Shown one piece after another: positions 9,112 to 18,274 of a DNA stretch of 64,000 nt. A program made the position numbers and the translations under genes. Under the pieces are notes generated by a model. It was not told where the DNA came from and made no database searches. It was given only the letters and a program-made list of their open reading frames with translations. How positions within the stretch are numbered: the first letter of the stretch is position 1; each line of letters starts with the position of its first letter. Origin of the DNA: Opitutus sp. GAS368 (GTDB lineage Bacteria; Verrucomicrobiota; Verrucomicrobiia; Opitutales; Opitutaceae); the NCBI GenBank assembly GCA_945903465.1, contig CAMDOF010000019.1:1-64000 (forward strand), in the 5' to 3' direction.

Positions 9112-10527
9112 TTACAGCCGCGGTGTCGATTCATTGGAATAAAGGATAATTCCTTCCTGGTTGATGAGCTCGATGCCGAGCGACGCTTTCTCGTCCACCA
9201 CGACGCGCAGGAATCCACCGTCCTGTTTCGACGAGACGAATTTCTGATCAACCTGCCGTTGCGGATCGGTGGAACCTTCGGTCCCGGGTCCGGGCGGATC
9301 GCCGACTGCATTCTCGCGGCTCAGCGAACCGCAGGCGAATTCAGGCACGCCAGTCGGATGGATCGAGTGGTACTGCCAGTGCCGGTCGCCCGTCAGGAGC
9401 ACGACGTTCCGCACGCCGGTTTGCTGGAGCCAGGCGAAGAACTGCGTGCCTTCATGACGGAAGCCGCGGCTGTTGGTGTGATTGTCGCGTTTCTTGTCCA
9501 TGTCCGGCCCGACCATGGGCGTGGGCGTGACGATGAGTTTCCACGTGGCGTCGCTTTCGCGCAGCGTCCGCTGCAGCCAGGTGCGCTGCTCGACGCCCCA
9601 CATCGTTTTGTCGGGGCCGTCCGGCATTTCATTCGGGCTCCGGTAGTCGCGCCCCTCGAGGAACCAGAGTTGCACGTGCTTCGCCATCCGCGCCGTCCGG
9701 TAGGTGACGCGGTCGAAATCCTCGCGCGGGACCACCGGCATTTGCTCCTTGAACACGCGGATGCCCAGCTCGGGCAACGGCTCCGTGGTGCCCGAGCGGT
9801 CGCCATCGTCGTAGCGAAAATCATGATCGTCCTTCATCCAGAACGATCCCATCGAACCGACGAACTGCACCAACCGCGGCATCGCAAACTGCTGCTGCCA
9901 CTTGATCCGCAGTTCCGGCAGCTTCCGGGCGATCGCCTGCTTGGGTGTATCGTAGTAGACGCAATCGCCCGCACAGATGAAAAAGTGGCTGTCAGCATAC
10001 GCCTGCATCTTCACCAGGGTGGGATAACCCAGCATCTTGTCGGGCCCGTCGTAAGGCTGACGATTCCCGTACCCGTCCATGTACTGGCCCCAGCCCATGC
10101 AGTTGAACATCAGAAACGACAGGCGCGAATTGGAGCGGGCGCCCGGCAGCGTACGAAACCAGCGCGCCGGCCCCATCTGCGTCTGCGTCTCGTTGGCGCC
10201 AAACTCGAGCCGGTAGCGGTAGCGTATATCCGAGTTCAATCCGCGGACGAGTTGGCGAACGATAAAGTCGTTCGCGCTCTCCGCCCTGGCCCAGGGCGTG
10301 GTGATCGTCGTATCGGCTGTCCCGCGATCGAGGACGAACCGCGCCACGCCCGGTGCGCCGGTGATTCCGCGTTGTTCGTTGGGCCGATCGGCGGCCGTGA
10401 GGCGCGATTGCAGGAGCACGGAGTCGACGCCGGGCTCCCCGGCCATCTCGCCCTGGGCGTGGAAGAGTTCCGCGCCGCTGGTCTGGCCAGCCACGAGCAG
10501 CATCAGGCACGCAAGGAGTAGCTTCAT
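9112..10527 (-). CDS. PhoD-like metallophosphatase/alkaline phosphatase D family protein
   Basis: Signal peptide MKLLLACLMLLVAGQTSG; FICAGDCVYYDTPKQAI, MKDDHDFRYDDGDRSG, VLLTGDRHWQYHSIHPTGVPEFACG. Confidence 0.75.
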   Translation of the reverse strand: MKLLLACLMLLVAGQTSGAELFHAQGEMAGEPGVDSVLLQSRLTAADRPNEQRGITGAPGVARFVLDRGTADTTITTPWARAESANDFIVRQLVRGLNSDIRYRYRLEFGANETQTQMGPARWFRTLPGARSNSRLSFLMFNCMGWGQYMDGYGNRQPYDGPDKMLGYPTLVKMQAYADSHFFICAGDCVYYDTPKQAIARKLPELRIKWQQQFAMPRLVQFVGSMGSFWMKDDHDFRYDDGDRSGTTEPLPELGIRVFKEQMPVVPREDFDRVTYRTARMAKHVQLWFLEGRDYRSPNEMPDGPDKTMWGVEQRTWLQRTLRESDATWKLIVTPTPMVGPDMDKKRDNHTNSRGFRHEGTQFFAWLQQTGVRNVVLLTGDRHWQYHSIHPTGVPEFACGSLSRENAVGDPPGPGTEGSTDPQRQVDQKFVSSKQDGGFLRVVVDEKASLGIELINQEGIILYSNESTPRL

Positions 10528-10560
10528 ACCCGAGTTTCGCGATCCGATCGGTTTTCGTAG

Positions 10561-10627
10561 CCCTGCTCGGGAGAGCAGGGACGCATCCATCGTATACACC
10601 ATTCCGTCCCGCCTCTCCCGAGGCGGG
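10561..10627. repeat. Two hairpins: CCCTGCTCGGGAGAGCAGGG and CCCGCCTCTCCCGAGGCGGG
   Basis: 10561-10580 and 10608-10627 are inverted repeats between the TBDR2 and PhoD-like genes. Confidence 0.55.
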
Positions 10628-10663
10628 CGACCCAAAATCGCGGCGGCGTTTCGGAGCTGCAGC

Positions 10664-13552
10664 TCAAAAACTCCCTTTCACCCCGAAGCTCCAGACCGAG
10701 CCCTGGATCAACGTCTGGTTGTGCACGCCGGGGAACGCCCGCAGCGTCTTGTATTGGGGATTGTTCAGGATGTTCCGGCCGGTGACGAAGAGCGACGTCC
10801 TCCCCGTCAGTTGATAGCTCCAGTTGGTGGACGTGATCGTGCGGTCCTTGTAGCGATTGACCGTCGGATTCTGGTTGTGCTCCCCGGCCCACGTGCCGCT
10901 GACCGAGGCGTTGAGCCGGCGGTAACGGAACGAGATGCCGCCGGAGGCGAATTTTGGCGCCCCCGCGTAGTCCAGCTCGGGATCGGAGCTTTGCACCTGC
11001 GTCCAGTTCAGGAATACGCCGAGGCCCTTAAACACCCCCGGCAACATCGATAGCTGCTGGCGATACTCCAGCTCCAGGCCCTTCGTGCTGAAGCTGCCGA
11101 CGTTGTCCTGCGTGGTGAACAGGTAGTGCGGATATTCGGCGCCCATTCCGATTTCCTCCGCGGGGACAGCCGAGAGCTGCGCGTGATAATCCTTCATGCG
11201 AAACATGAACACACCCGCCGAAATCACGCCGCCCGGCTCGAAATATTTCTCCACCCGAATCGAATAGTTGTCCCCGCGTTCGGGCTTGAGCTCCAAGTTG
11301 GGAATCGTGCCGGTCATGGTCGCGTCGTTGACCGTCGCCACCGCGGCCAGCGTGCTCAGGGCGGCGCGCTGGATCGACTGGCTGAATCCCGCGATCAACA
11401 TCAGGTTCTCCTCGAAGCGATAGCGCCCCGACGCGCTGAAGAAAACATTGTTGTACGTTCCGGTGCGGGTCCTCGGCACGTTTCGCTCGTAGACCCTGCC
11501 CTGCGTCTTGGTCGCCTCATAGCGGACTCCCTCCTGGATCGTCAGGCGACCAATCTGGGTGGTGGCCATGACATAGGCCGCATCGATGTATTCGCGCGCC
11601 AGTCGGTACGGAAACAGATTGGCCGCGCTCGTGGCGTTCGCCGGGTTCGGAATGAATTGCTCGGGATTCGTTTTCTGGATGCGACCCAGGGCCGTGCGAT
11701 CCGGAAACTGGAAAAACCGATCGAAAATGTTGCCGGCATCGAGCGGCTCGAGCCCCTGGAAGGCGACCGAGACCGGAATTTCCGCCGTCAGCCGGTTGTT
11801 CTGCGGACCGACATACGTCCAGGAGCTGCTCCGACCGATGTTCTTGAAGGTGCCGGCCTGCGACTTGCCGCCCACTTTCAATGTGGTCGGAAGCGTCCAG
11901 CCCGTCGTGTACTTCGCGTTGATTTGGCCGATGAGCGCCTTCGACGTCGGCTCGCTCTCGGTCCGCACCAGGTTGTTCGTGAGACTCGTGCTCCGCCAGT
12001 TGGCGAGCGTGTACACGTCCGGACCCGACGTCTGCCGGAAACTGAAATTCGTGTCGCCCGCGTACGCCCGCGTCGCGGTGAAGCCCACGTTGAACAACTG
12101 ATAGTTCGCCTGGAAGAAGGGATCGTCCCCATCCATGCGCCCATTGCGCGTGTACGAATTGAGATAGGTGTAGGCGATGGAACCTTCGACGTTCAGTGGG
12201 CCCTTGGTGTACGCGACCTGCGGGGCAAAGGTGTAGGTCAACCGCGTGCGGTTGGTATGCGAACCTTGGATACCGAAACGCGTCGCATTGGTCGCGGTGG
12301 GGTTGGCGATCATCGCCGTCACGGTCGCATTGGGCGCCTGGCTCGCGCGGGTGGCACTGAGCGAAACCGCGCGCTGCGGTTGCCGCCAGTCCTCCCAGCC
12401 GATCTGGCCGCGCAGCGCGAACGTGAGCTCGGGCGTGACGTTGTACTCCATGTTCAAGCCGCCGCCGCGCCGTTTGACCAGCTTGGGGTTGATGCCGAAA
12501 ATCACCGACGTGATCACCATGGGTGCCGGGTTGTACGCGGTCGGCACCGTGTCGTAGGTGGGGTTCAGGAAACCCGACGTGAGGATGGAGTTGTTCTCGC
12601 TCAGGTTCAGCACCAGGCCGAGCTTTCCGCCGAGGTACACGTCGGAAAAATCCAGGGCCACCGACGGCAGGGTCTTGTAGTTCTTCTTGTCCTCCGGTCC
12701 CGGTGATTTGCCCAGCGCGGCGTCGGCGGTGCTGATGATTGTATAGAGCTGCCAGCCGAAATACCGGCCTTTCCGCTGAAACGCGCTCTTGCTCTTCATG
12801 TTGATTGTACCCGCCGGTGCATCGGCGTCCATGTCGGCGCTGTTGGTCTTGGTGTATTCGATCGTGTCGGTCGCGGAGGCCGAATAGGAGGTCAGCTCGG
12901 ACGCGCGCGTTCCGCCACCGGTCATGCGCACGCCATCGACCTGGAGCGCGCCATATTTTGCCGCCATGCCCCGCATCATGGGATTGGCCGGCTCGCCATC
13001 CGTGTACCTGAGCTGGAGGCCCGGCAGGTACTGCAGCACCTCGCCGATATTGCCCTCCGTCATGATGCTGAAGGTGTCCGACGCGACGACGTTTTTGATG
13101 TTCAGCGAATTTCGCTGCTCCATCATCGCCTTGGCCGTACCCTCTTTTTCGCCCGTCACCGTGAACTTGCCGAGGCTGATGACTTCCCCGGCTCCGGTTT
13201 CGGCGGCCCATTGAAGGTCAAAATCCTTCGTCACCGTGCCACCCTGGGCCACGGTCACGCTGGCCGTCGCGGTCTTGAATCCACTGTGGCTGACCGTGAC
13301 GGTGACCGCTCCGGGGGAAACGTTGGCGATGCGATAACGGCCGTCGGCGGCGGTGGTCTCGAGGATGCCGGTACCCTGCACGCGCATCTCGGCGTAGTGG
13401 ACATATTCTCCGGTTGACGGGTTGAACACCCGGCCTTCGATCGTCCCCGTGGCCGATCGGGCGGGAGCACCGGCAGTTTCGGCGGCATGCACAGGCGCCA
13501 GGGCCAGCGCAACCCAGCCGGACAGTAGGGCAACGGGATTCAGTCTTTTCAT
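10664..13552 (-). CDS. TonB-dependent receptor (TBDR2)
   Basis: MKRLNPVALLSGWVALALAPVHA signal; GTIEGRVFNPSTGEYVHYAEMRVQG; ITEGNIGEVLQYLPGLQL-like plug; barrel ends VWSFGVKGSF. Confidence 0.9.
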   Translation of the reverse strand: MKRLNPVALLSGWVALALAPVHAAETAGAPARSATGTIEGRVFNPSTGEYVHYAEMRVQGTGILETTAADGRYRIANVSPGAVTVTVSHSGFKTATASVTVAQGGTVTKDFDLQWAAETGAGEVISLGKFTVTGEKEGTAKAMMEQRNSLNIKNVVASDTFSIMTEGNIGEVLQYLPGLQLRYTDGEPANPMMRGMAAKYGALQVDGVRMTGGGTRASELTSYSASATDTIEYTKTNSADMDADAPAGTINMKSKSAFQRKGRYFGWQLYTIISTADAALGKSPGPEDKKNYKTLPSVALDFSDVYLGGKLGLVLNLSENNSILTSGFLNPTYDTVPTAYNPAPMVITSVIFGINPKLVKRRGGGLNMEYNVTPELTFALRGQIGWEDWRQPQRAVSLSATRASQAPNATVTAMIANPTATNATRFGIQGSHTNRTRLTYTFAPQVAYTKGPLNVEGSIAYTYLNSYTRNGRMDGDDPFFQANYQLFNVGFTATRAYAGDTNFSFRQTSGPDVYTLANWRSTSLTNNLVRTESEPTSKALIGQINAKYTTGWTLPTTLKVGGKSQAGTFKNIGRSSSWTYVGPQNNRLTAEIPVSVAFQGLEPLDAGNIFDRFFQFPDRTALGRIQKTNPEQFIPNPANATSAANLFPYRLAREYIDAAYVMATTQIGRLTIQEGVRYEATKTQGRVYERNVPRTRTGTYNNVFFSASGRYRFEENLMLIAGFSQSIQRAALSTLAAVATVNDATMTGTIPNLELKPERGDNYSIRVEKYFEPGGVISAGVFMFRMKDYHAQLSAVPAEEIGMGAEYPHYLFTTQDNVGSFSTKGLELEYRQQLSMLPGVFKGLGVFLNWTQVQSSDPELDYAGAPKFASGGISFRYRRLNASVSGTWAGEHNQNPTVNRYKDRTITSTNWSYQLTGRTSLFVTGRNILNNPQYKTLRAFPGVHNQTLIQGSVWSFGVKGSF

Positions 13553-13644
13553 CGTGCGGGGTAGGTTTTCTACGGGCTTTCCTTTGGGAAATCGTGACAG
13601 GAAGTCGCGCGAGGAGCCCACGTGGCGGAATCGCTGGATTAGCT

Positions 13645-13990
13645 GCTAGGAAACTGGATTTGCGGGGGGGAGGGGTTTAAGGGGAGGGGCATGGTGGGAT
13701 GGGGATGAGATAGCCACAATGAGTCGATTTTGAGAGGGCGGCGGGCTCGGATGATGCTGGGGACTTGGGGCGGGGAACGGCGGCGGCGGAAAGGGGGATG
13801 GCGGGTGCGAATCGAGGTGCGGCTTGCCGTTGGGGGGCAATCATCGCGGAGTGGGGATGAACGGATGCAGGCCTCCGGATCGCTCGGGGTCAAGGAGCCA
13901 GCGTTTTTAAAATTGCGGTAAACTCCTAACCGGGGTCGGAACCGCTTGCGCGGACGCGCCACCAATGCCCCCCGACAGCCTTCGGCATCA
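13645..13990 (-). repeat. Copy R3 of the G-rich repeat family, upstream of TBDR2
   Basis: gctaggaaactggatttgcgggggggaggggtttaaggggaggggcatggtgggatggggatgag...caaggagccagcgtttttaaaattgcggtaaactcctaaccggggtcggaaccgcttgcgcggac; matches R2 and R6 over most of its length. Confidence 0.88.
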
Positions 13991-14103
13991 GACTGCTAGA
14001 CGGGCTTATGAAAAACACCCGTGTAAGGACGATGGATCGCCTGCCTCGCGGAAAGAACCGCTCACCGGCATGCACGATCTGCGGCCCTATCGCGGCTTCG
14101 CGC

Positions 14104-14212
14104 ACGCTGTTTTCTTCTGTCACGGCCAAAATCCGATTCTGGCCGTGACAGAAAGAAACCACATGCATGTTGCTCAGGAGCGTTTTACGAATGCTGTTTC
14201 TTAGGAGCAATC
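14104..14212 (+). repeat. Copy R4: inverted copy of the palindromic unit, forming a long hairpin
   Basis: attctggccgtgacagaaagaaacc...gcgttttacgaatgctgtttcttaggag is the reverse complement of 3768-3840; arms CTGTCACGGCCA (14117-14128) and TGGCCGTGACAG (14140-14151). Confidence 0.8.
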
Positions 14213-14338
14213 ATAGCGGTGGTCAGCTAGCACCTCGGCGCTCGCCTGACCACCCCATGTTAACTTTGGATTGTCCGCTCCCAGGCTCTGAGTTGCCGGC
14301 TTTTTCAGTGGTTTCGCCTTCAATTGCTTGGATGCGGC

Positions 14339-15973
14339 TTACGCAAAGCGACAGGCAAACAACTTCGCGCTGCGGAGGCGAAATGCGATCTCGAGATTCT
14401 TTCCGCGCAGGCTGCTCAGATCGTCTTTGCCGTTCCACCGACAGGTCACACGCGTGCTGTCGCCGCTGAATGGCACCGCCTCGACAAAGGTGAAACCTTC
14501 CACGGGCTTGCCGCGCTCACGCAGTTCGACCTCGACACTCCCGGCCTGGGTCGTGCGCGCGTTGATCTGGATTTCGCGGCCGTCGAACCGTGAGGAGTTC
14601 ATCGTGAACTGACCCAGGTGATCCGCCTGGATTCCCGCGAGGCGGTCTTCCTGCCAGGTTGCCCAGCCGACGCCCGCCTTGGTGCCGTAGTCGCCGTAGA
14701 GATTTTGAAACCACGTTTCGTTGTGCGTGGTATTGTAAGCGTTGTAAGACAACGCGAGCCGTCGGTCGGGGAGGCGCACCAGCGTCGGCTGAGAGTAGAT
14801 CGAGCCGCCATCCCACGCGCCAGGACGGCCGAGTGGAATGATTGGCTGGTAGGACACCCACGAATACGCGCGCCCATCGCGACTGACGGCGAGGCGCACA
14901 TCCACGGCATCGCTGTCGCGATGATAGATGGCTGGGAACAGGAGACGAAGCGAAGGTTCGCCGGGATAGGCCGTGTAGCCGTTCGTGTAATAATCGTCAG
15001 CGGGTGCGTCGAGGGGGCCGCCGTAGAGCAGCGGCTGCGGTTCAGGCCATTTCCAAAAATCGTCCGTTTCCGCACGGGAAATCGTCCGACCACTCAAATG
15101 GTGGCGAAAGTAACCGACATATTTGCGCAACACCGGATCCCAGGCTGCGATGTTGAACGTGTCGCTGAAATAGCGAATCAGCGGCTGCTCGTGCTTGGTC
15201 CATCGATAGCCGTCGGGCGAGGTAACACCGTAAAGCCCGTAACGTTTCTGCGAGGAAGCACCCGCCGGAATCTCCGCGGCAGGCAGCTCGGCGAAATGGA
15301 AGAGTTTGTAGCGCTGTTCGGCGGGACCGTGGTCATCGCGGAAGACAGCGCCGCCGTTGTGAAAGGGTGTCACCAAATTATTTTCGGTCGAGCCTTGATA
15401 CGATTGGAGGGCGAGCGACGGCTTGGTCCAGTTCACCCCGTCCGGGCTCTCGGCATAAGCGAGCGCCGAGCCTTTAAGTTCCATCGTACGACCGTCTTCG
15501 ACGGTCAGCTCGGTTTTCTCGAGAGGAAGCTTCGCGGCATACCAGCAACGGTAGCGGCCTTCGTCGAACAACACGGTCGCGGCGGAAATGCTCCGCTCCC
15601 AAGGGCGATCCGCGAGCAGCCAGGGTTGAGATTTATCCGCGATTTCAGGCGTGATGCGAATGCCCGACGGCACATCATTGGGGCGAAAGCCGTGAGCGCG
15701 CTGGTCGAAAGTTTTTCCGAAATCCCGCGACAGATTGTCCAACTGCTTTTTGCCCTCGGGGGAAATGCGGGCCGGATCGAGCATCGGCTGTAGTTCGCCT
15801 TTCTTCACGTGAAACCAATCGACGAAGAGAAACCGTTTCTCGGCAGGTGGTTTCGCCGTGGCGGCGGCAACTGGCTCGGCGGCGTGCAGCGCGGTGCGCA
15901 GTAACGGCACCGTGCCGGCCGCCAGCGAGGCTTGGAGAAAGTTGCGCCGTGTCCAATCGCGAGGTGATGACAT
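14339..15973 (-). CDS. TAT-exported protein with glycosyl-hydrolase-like five-bladed propeller features (function unknown)
   Basis: MSSPRDWTRRNFLQASLAAGTVPLLRTALHAAEP TAT signal; repeated GRYRCWYAA/YAESPDGVNWTKPSL/SPDGYRWTKHEQPL motifs typical of GH32/43-like propellers. Confidence 0.6.
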   Translation of the reverse strand: MSSPRDWTRRNFLQASLAAGTVPLLRTALHAAEPVAAATAKPPAEKRFLFVDWFHVKKGELQPMLDPARISPEGKKQLDNLSRDFGKTFDQRAHGFRPNDVPSGIRITPEIADKSQPWLLADRPWERSISAATVLFDEGRYRCWYAAKLPLEKTELTVEDGRTMELKGSALAYAESPDGVNWTKPSLALQSYQGSTENNLVTPFHNGGAVFRDDHGPAEQRYKLFHFAELPAAEIPAGASSQKRYGLYGVTSPDGYRWTKHEQPLIRYFSDTFNIAAWDPVLRKYVGYFRHHLSGRTISRAETDDFWKWPEPQPLLYGGPLDAPADDYYTNGYTAYPGEPSLRLLFPAIYHRDSDAVDVRLAVSRDGRAYSWVSYQPIIPLGRPGAWDGGSIYSQPTLVRLPDRRLALSYNAYNTTHNETWFQNLYGDYGTKAGVGWATWQEDRLAGIQADHLGQFTMNSSRFDGREIQINARTTQAGSVEVELRERGKPVEGFTFVEAVPFSGDSTRVTCRWNGKDDLSSLRGKNLEIAFRLRSAKLFACRFA

Positions 15974-15995
15974 GGAGAAGAAGCGCGGAGGAGGT

Positions 15996-18269
15996 TTAGA
16001 AGCGGAAGGGCAGGTGCGTCGCGGTCGAATACTCGAACTCCGCGAGGTAGAGTCCGGTGTGCGGCGTGGGCGGTGCACCCTGACCGTTCGTCTCTCGCAG
16101 ATCGCAGACGCGGTAGGTGAGTAAATGCCGCCAGCGGCCGCCGAGGAAAATGTTTGCGCCCATGGCGTGATCGCAGAAAGGCACCTCAGTGCCCTTGTCG
16201 TCGCCGATCTGTTTTTCGTCATGCACGACGAGTGGATCCACAAAACTCTGCCCGCGCAGCGCAAACACGACGAGCGGATTGCGCAGCCAGCCGGGCCCGC
16301 GATTCGTCGCCAGATAAATGCTGCCATCCAAACCTTGGTTCAGGGACTGCGGCACCGTGTGATTCCACTGATCGAACTGCAGATAAAAGTGCAGGCCGTC
16401 CGCTGAGCGATAGACGCGGCCGCGTGAATCGGGTCCGCGCGTGTAGACCACAAAGCCGCCGGCCACCCGCGCCAGTGAAGGCTCAATCTCACCGCGGAAG
16501 GTCGCGTATTTTTTCGCGGTCGCGGCCGTTTTGCCTGTTTGTTCAAGGGTAAGTTTGGACGATTTCTTGATTATCGCGAAATTCCCGCCTGATTCCAGCG
16601 GCCGCCACCGGCCATCTCGATAGCCGAACCGCAGCACCTCGATTCCTTCATCGGAAACGACCGGACAGAGAAATCCCGCTCCCACCGGCAGGCAGTTGAA
16701 GCCAACATTGATCAGTCGCGCGGCATAGGCCTCGGGCAGTTGGTCCTTCTGGACGCTCAGCGCTTTGCCGTCCCAGCGCACCTGGTAGAACTCGACGAAC
16801 TGATCGGGCTGCGGAGTGATCTCGGCCCGATCTGGCGTGAATGATAACGCGGTGGAACAGAGAAAACCCGATCCGGCGGCGGGATGTGGCGTGCCATTTT
16901 CCAGCTTTGCGCCCAACGGCACAATGGCTCCGTTGACTGGGTATTTCGCGAGCACGGCTTTCTGGCCGGAGCGCGTCGTGTAGCTGGCATCGAGCCGATT
17001 GATCGGAATGGCCCGCGCCGGGACAATTTCCGAGAGGCTGCTAAAGATAAATCCATCATTGCCGATTTCAAAGTCGTGTCCGCCTTGCTCGCGCAGAGCA
17101 GCGACCAGCAGGGCAGTGTCGGCATCGAGTTGGAAGAGCTTGCCGATTTCGTAGCTCGCAGGTTTGTCGGTGCCGACCGGCTGGATCGCAGGATGATCGA
17201 GGACCCGTCCGTGCCGCAGCATCCGGCGAAACGTGTGCGCCGTCGGATAAAACGCACCGGCGGCAGTTGGGTCCCGGGTCACCGGCGGCGCCGTTGTTTC
17301 GCGCCGGTCTTGAGTTTCCCGCACGACGATGCCGCGCAGGTCGTCGAGGATTTTGATGCGCTCCGCGTCCGCGGGATCTTTCGTGAAACCCCAGACGGTG
17401 GGAACATCCCCGCCAGCTCCGGGATGGCGAAAATGAGGAAAGAGAGCGTCGAGTTTCCAGTGGGCGATGTCGGCACCGAGGCTCTCCAAAATCGCGAGCG
17501 CCATCACGAAGTTACCGTAAATATTGGGGTGAATGCCATCGGGACCGACGACGCGCCCCCAGCCGCCTGCCGCCACATACTCCTGCGCACGATCCATGAT
17601 TCGGTTCATGTCGATTACTTGGACGCCCAAGGCCGCCGCTTCGTCGCGGATGGCATCGTTGCCGGTATGCAAGCCGTCATCGAGCAACGCGTCCCATGCG
17701 GACCACGGTGCCTTGGGCGCGTAGTCGAACATCGTCATGAACCGAAGGTGTTCGCGATCGATGGCGCCCTGGGCCTCGAGCACCATTTCGCGCAGCCCTA
17801 GCCGATAGCGGCGGTAGATGTCCTTCGCGTTCGGCCACGGCGCGGGGCTCACGATTTTGTCCAGCTCGCCAGCGTCCTCGTAAATCAGCCAGTCACCCGG
17901 CCGCAGATCGCCGGCGCGCAGGTTCACTTTGATTTCGCCTGCGAGCGTATCGACGGTCTTGGGCGTGCCGTCGGGATTGAGCCCGGCCCAGACAGCCGGC
18001 AGCGCGTTCATCGGCGGCGGATTCGGCTGGTTCGCTTTCAGTAAAATGTTCGCGATTCCATGAAGCGTCCTCAGCGGCGAGGGATCGGTGTAGTTGCCGA
18101 AGCCGTAGCCCTTGATGATGCTGTCTCCCTTGAGGTAAATGCGCTGACCTGGGAGCGGTTGAAAACCTCCGGCCGCCACGTCGGTCGCCGCGCTCACGGA
18201 CCAGCCCAGGCCGAGCGCAATCACCACGTTCAGCCACACCGGCCGGGTGTATTTTGAATACGTAATCAT
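15996..18269 (-). CDS. SGNH/GDSL-like hydrolase fused to a large uncharacterised C-terminal (propeller-like) domain
   Basis: GQRIYLKGDSIIKGYGFG (block-I GDSL-like) and VVGPDGIHPNIYGNFVMA (block-V DxxH); C-terminal half lacks a recognised family but contains SADGLHFYLQFDQWNH. Confidence 0.6.
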   Translation of the reverse strand: MITYSKYTRPVWLNVVIALGLGWSVSAATDVAAGGFQPLPGQRIYLKGDSIIKGYGFGNYTDPSPLRTLHGIANILLKANQPNPPPMNALPAVWAGLNPDGTPKTVDTLAGEIKVNLRAGDLRPGDWLIYEDAGELDKIVSPAPWPNAKDIYRRYRLGLREMVLEAQGAIDREHLRFMTMFDYAPKAPWSAWDALLDDGLHTGNDAIRDEAAALGVQVIDMNRIMDRAQEYVAAGGWGRVVGPDGIHPNIYGNFVMALAILESLGADIAHWKLDALFPHFRHPGAGGDVPTVWGFTKDPADAERIKILDDLRGIVVRETQDRRETTAPPVTRDPTAAGAFYPTAHTFRRMLRHGRVLDHPAIQPVGTDKPASYEIGKLFQLDADTALLVAALREQGGHDFEIGNDGFIFSSLSEIVPARAIPINRLDASYTTRSGQKAVLAKYPVNGAIVPLGAKLENGTPHPAAGSGFLCSTALSFTPDRAEITPQPDQFVEFYQVRWDGKALSVQKDQLPEAYAARLINVGFNCLPVGAGFLCPVVSDEGIEVLRFGYRDGRWRPLESGGNFAIIKKSSKLTLEQTGKTAATAKKYATFRGEIEPSLARVAGGFVVYTRGPDSRGRVYRSADGLHFYLQFDQWNHTVPQSLNQGLDGSIYLATNRGPGWLRNPLVVFALRGQSFVDPLVVHDEKQIGDDKGTEVPFCDHAMGANIFLGGRWRHLLTYRVCDLRETNGQGAPPTPHTGLYLAEFEYSTATHLPFRF

Positions 18270-18274
18270 GTGGG

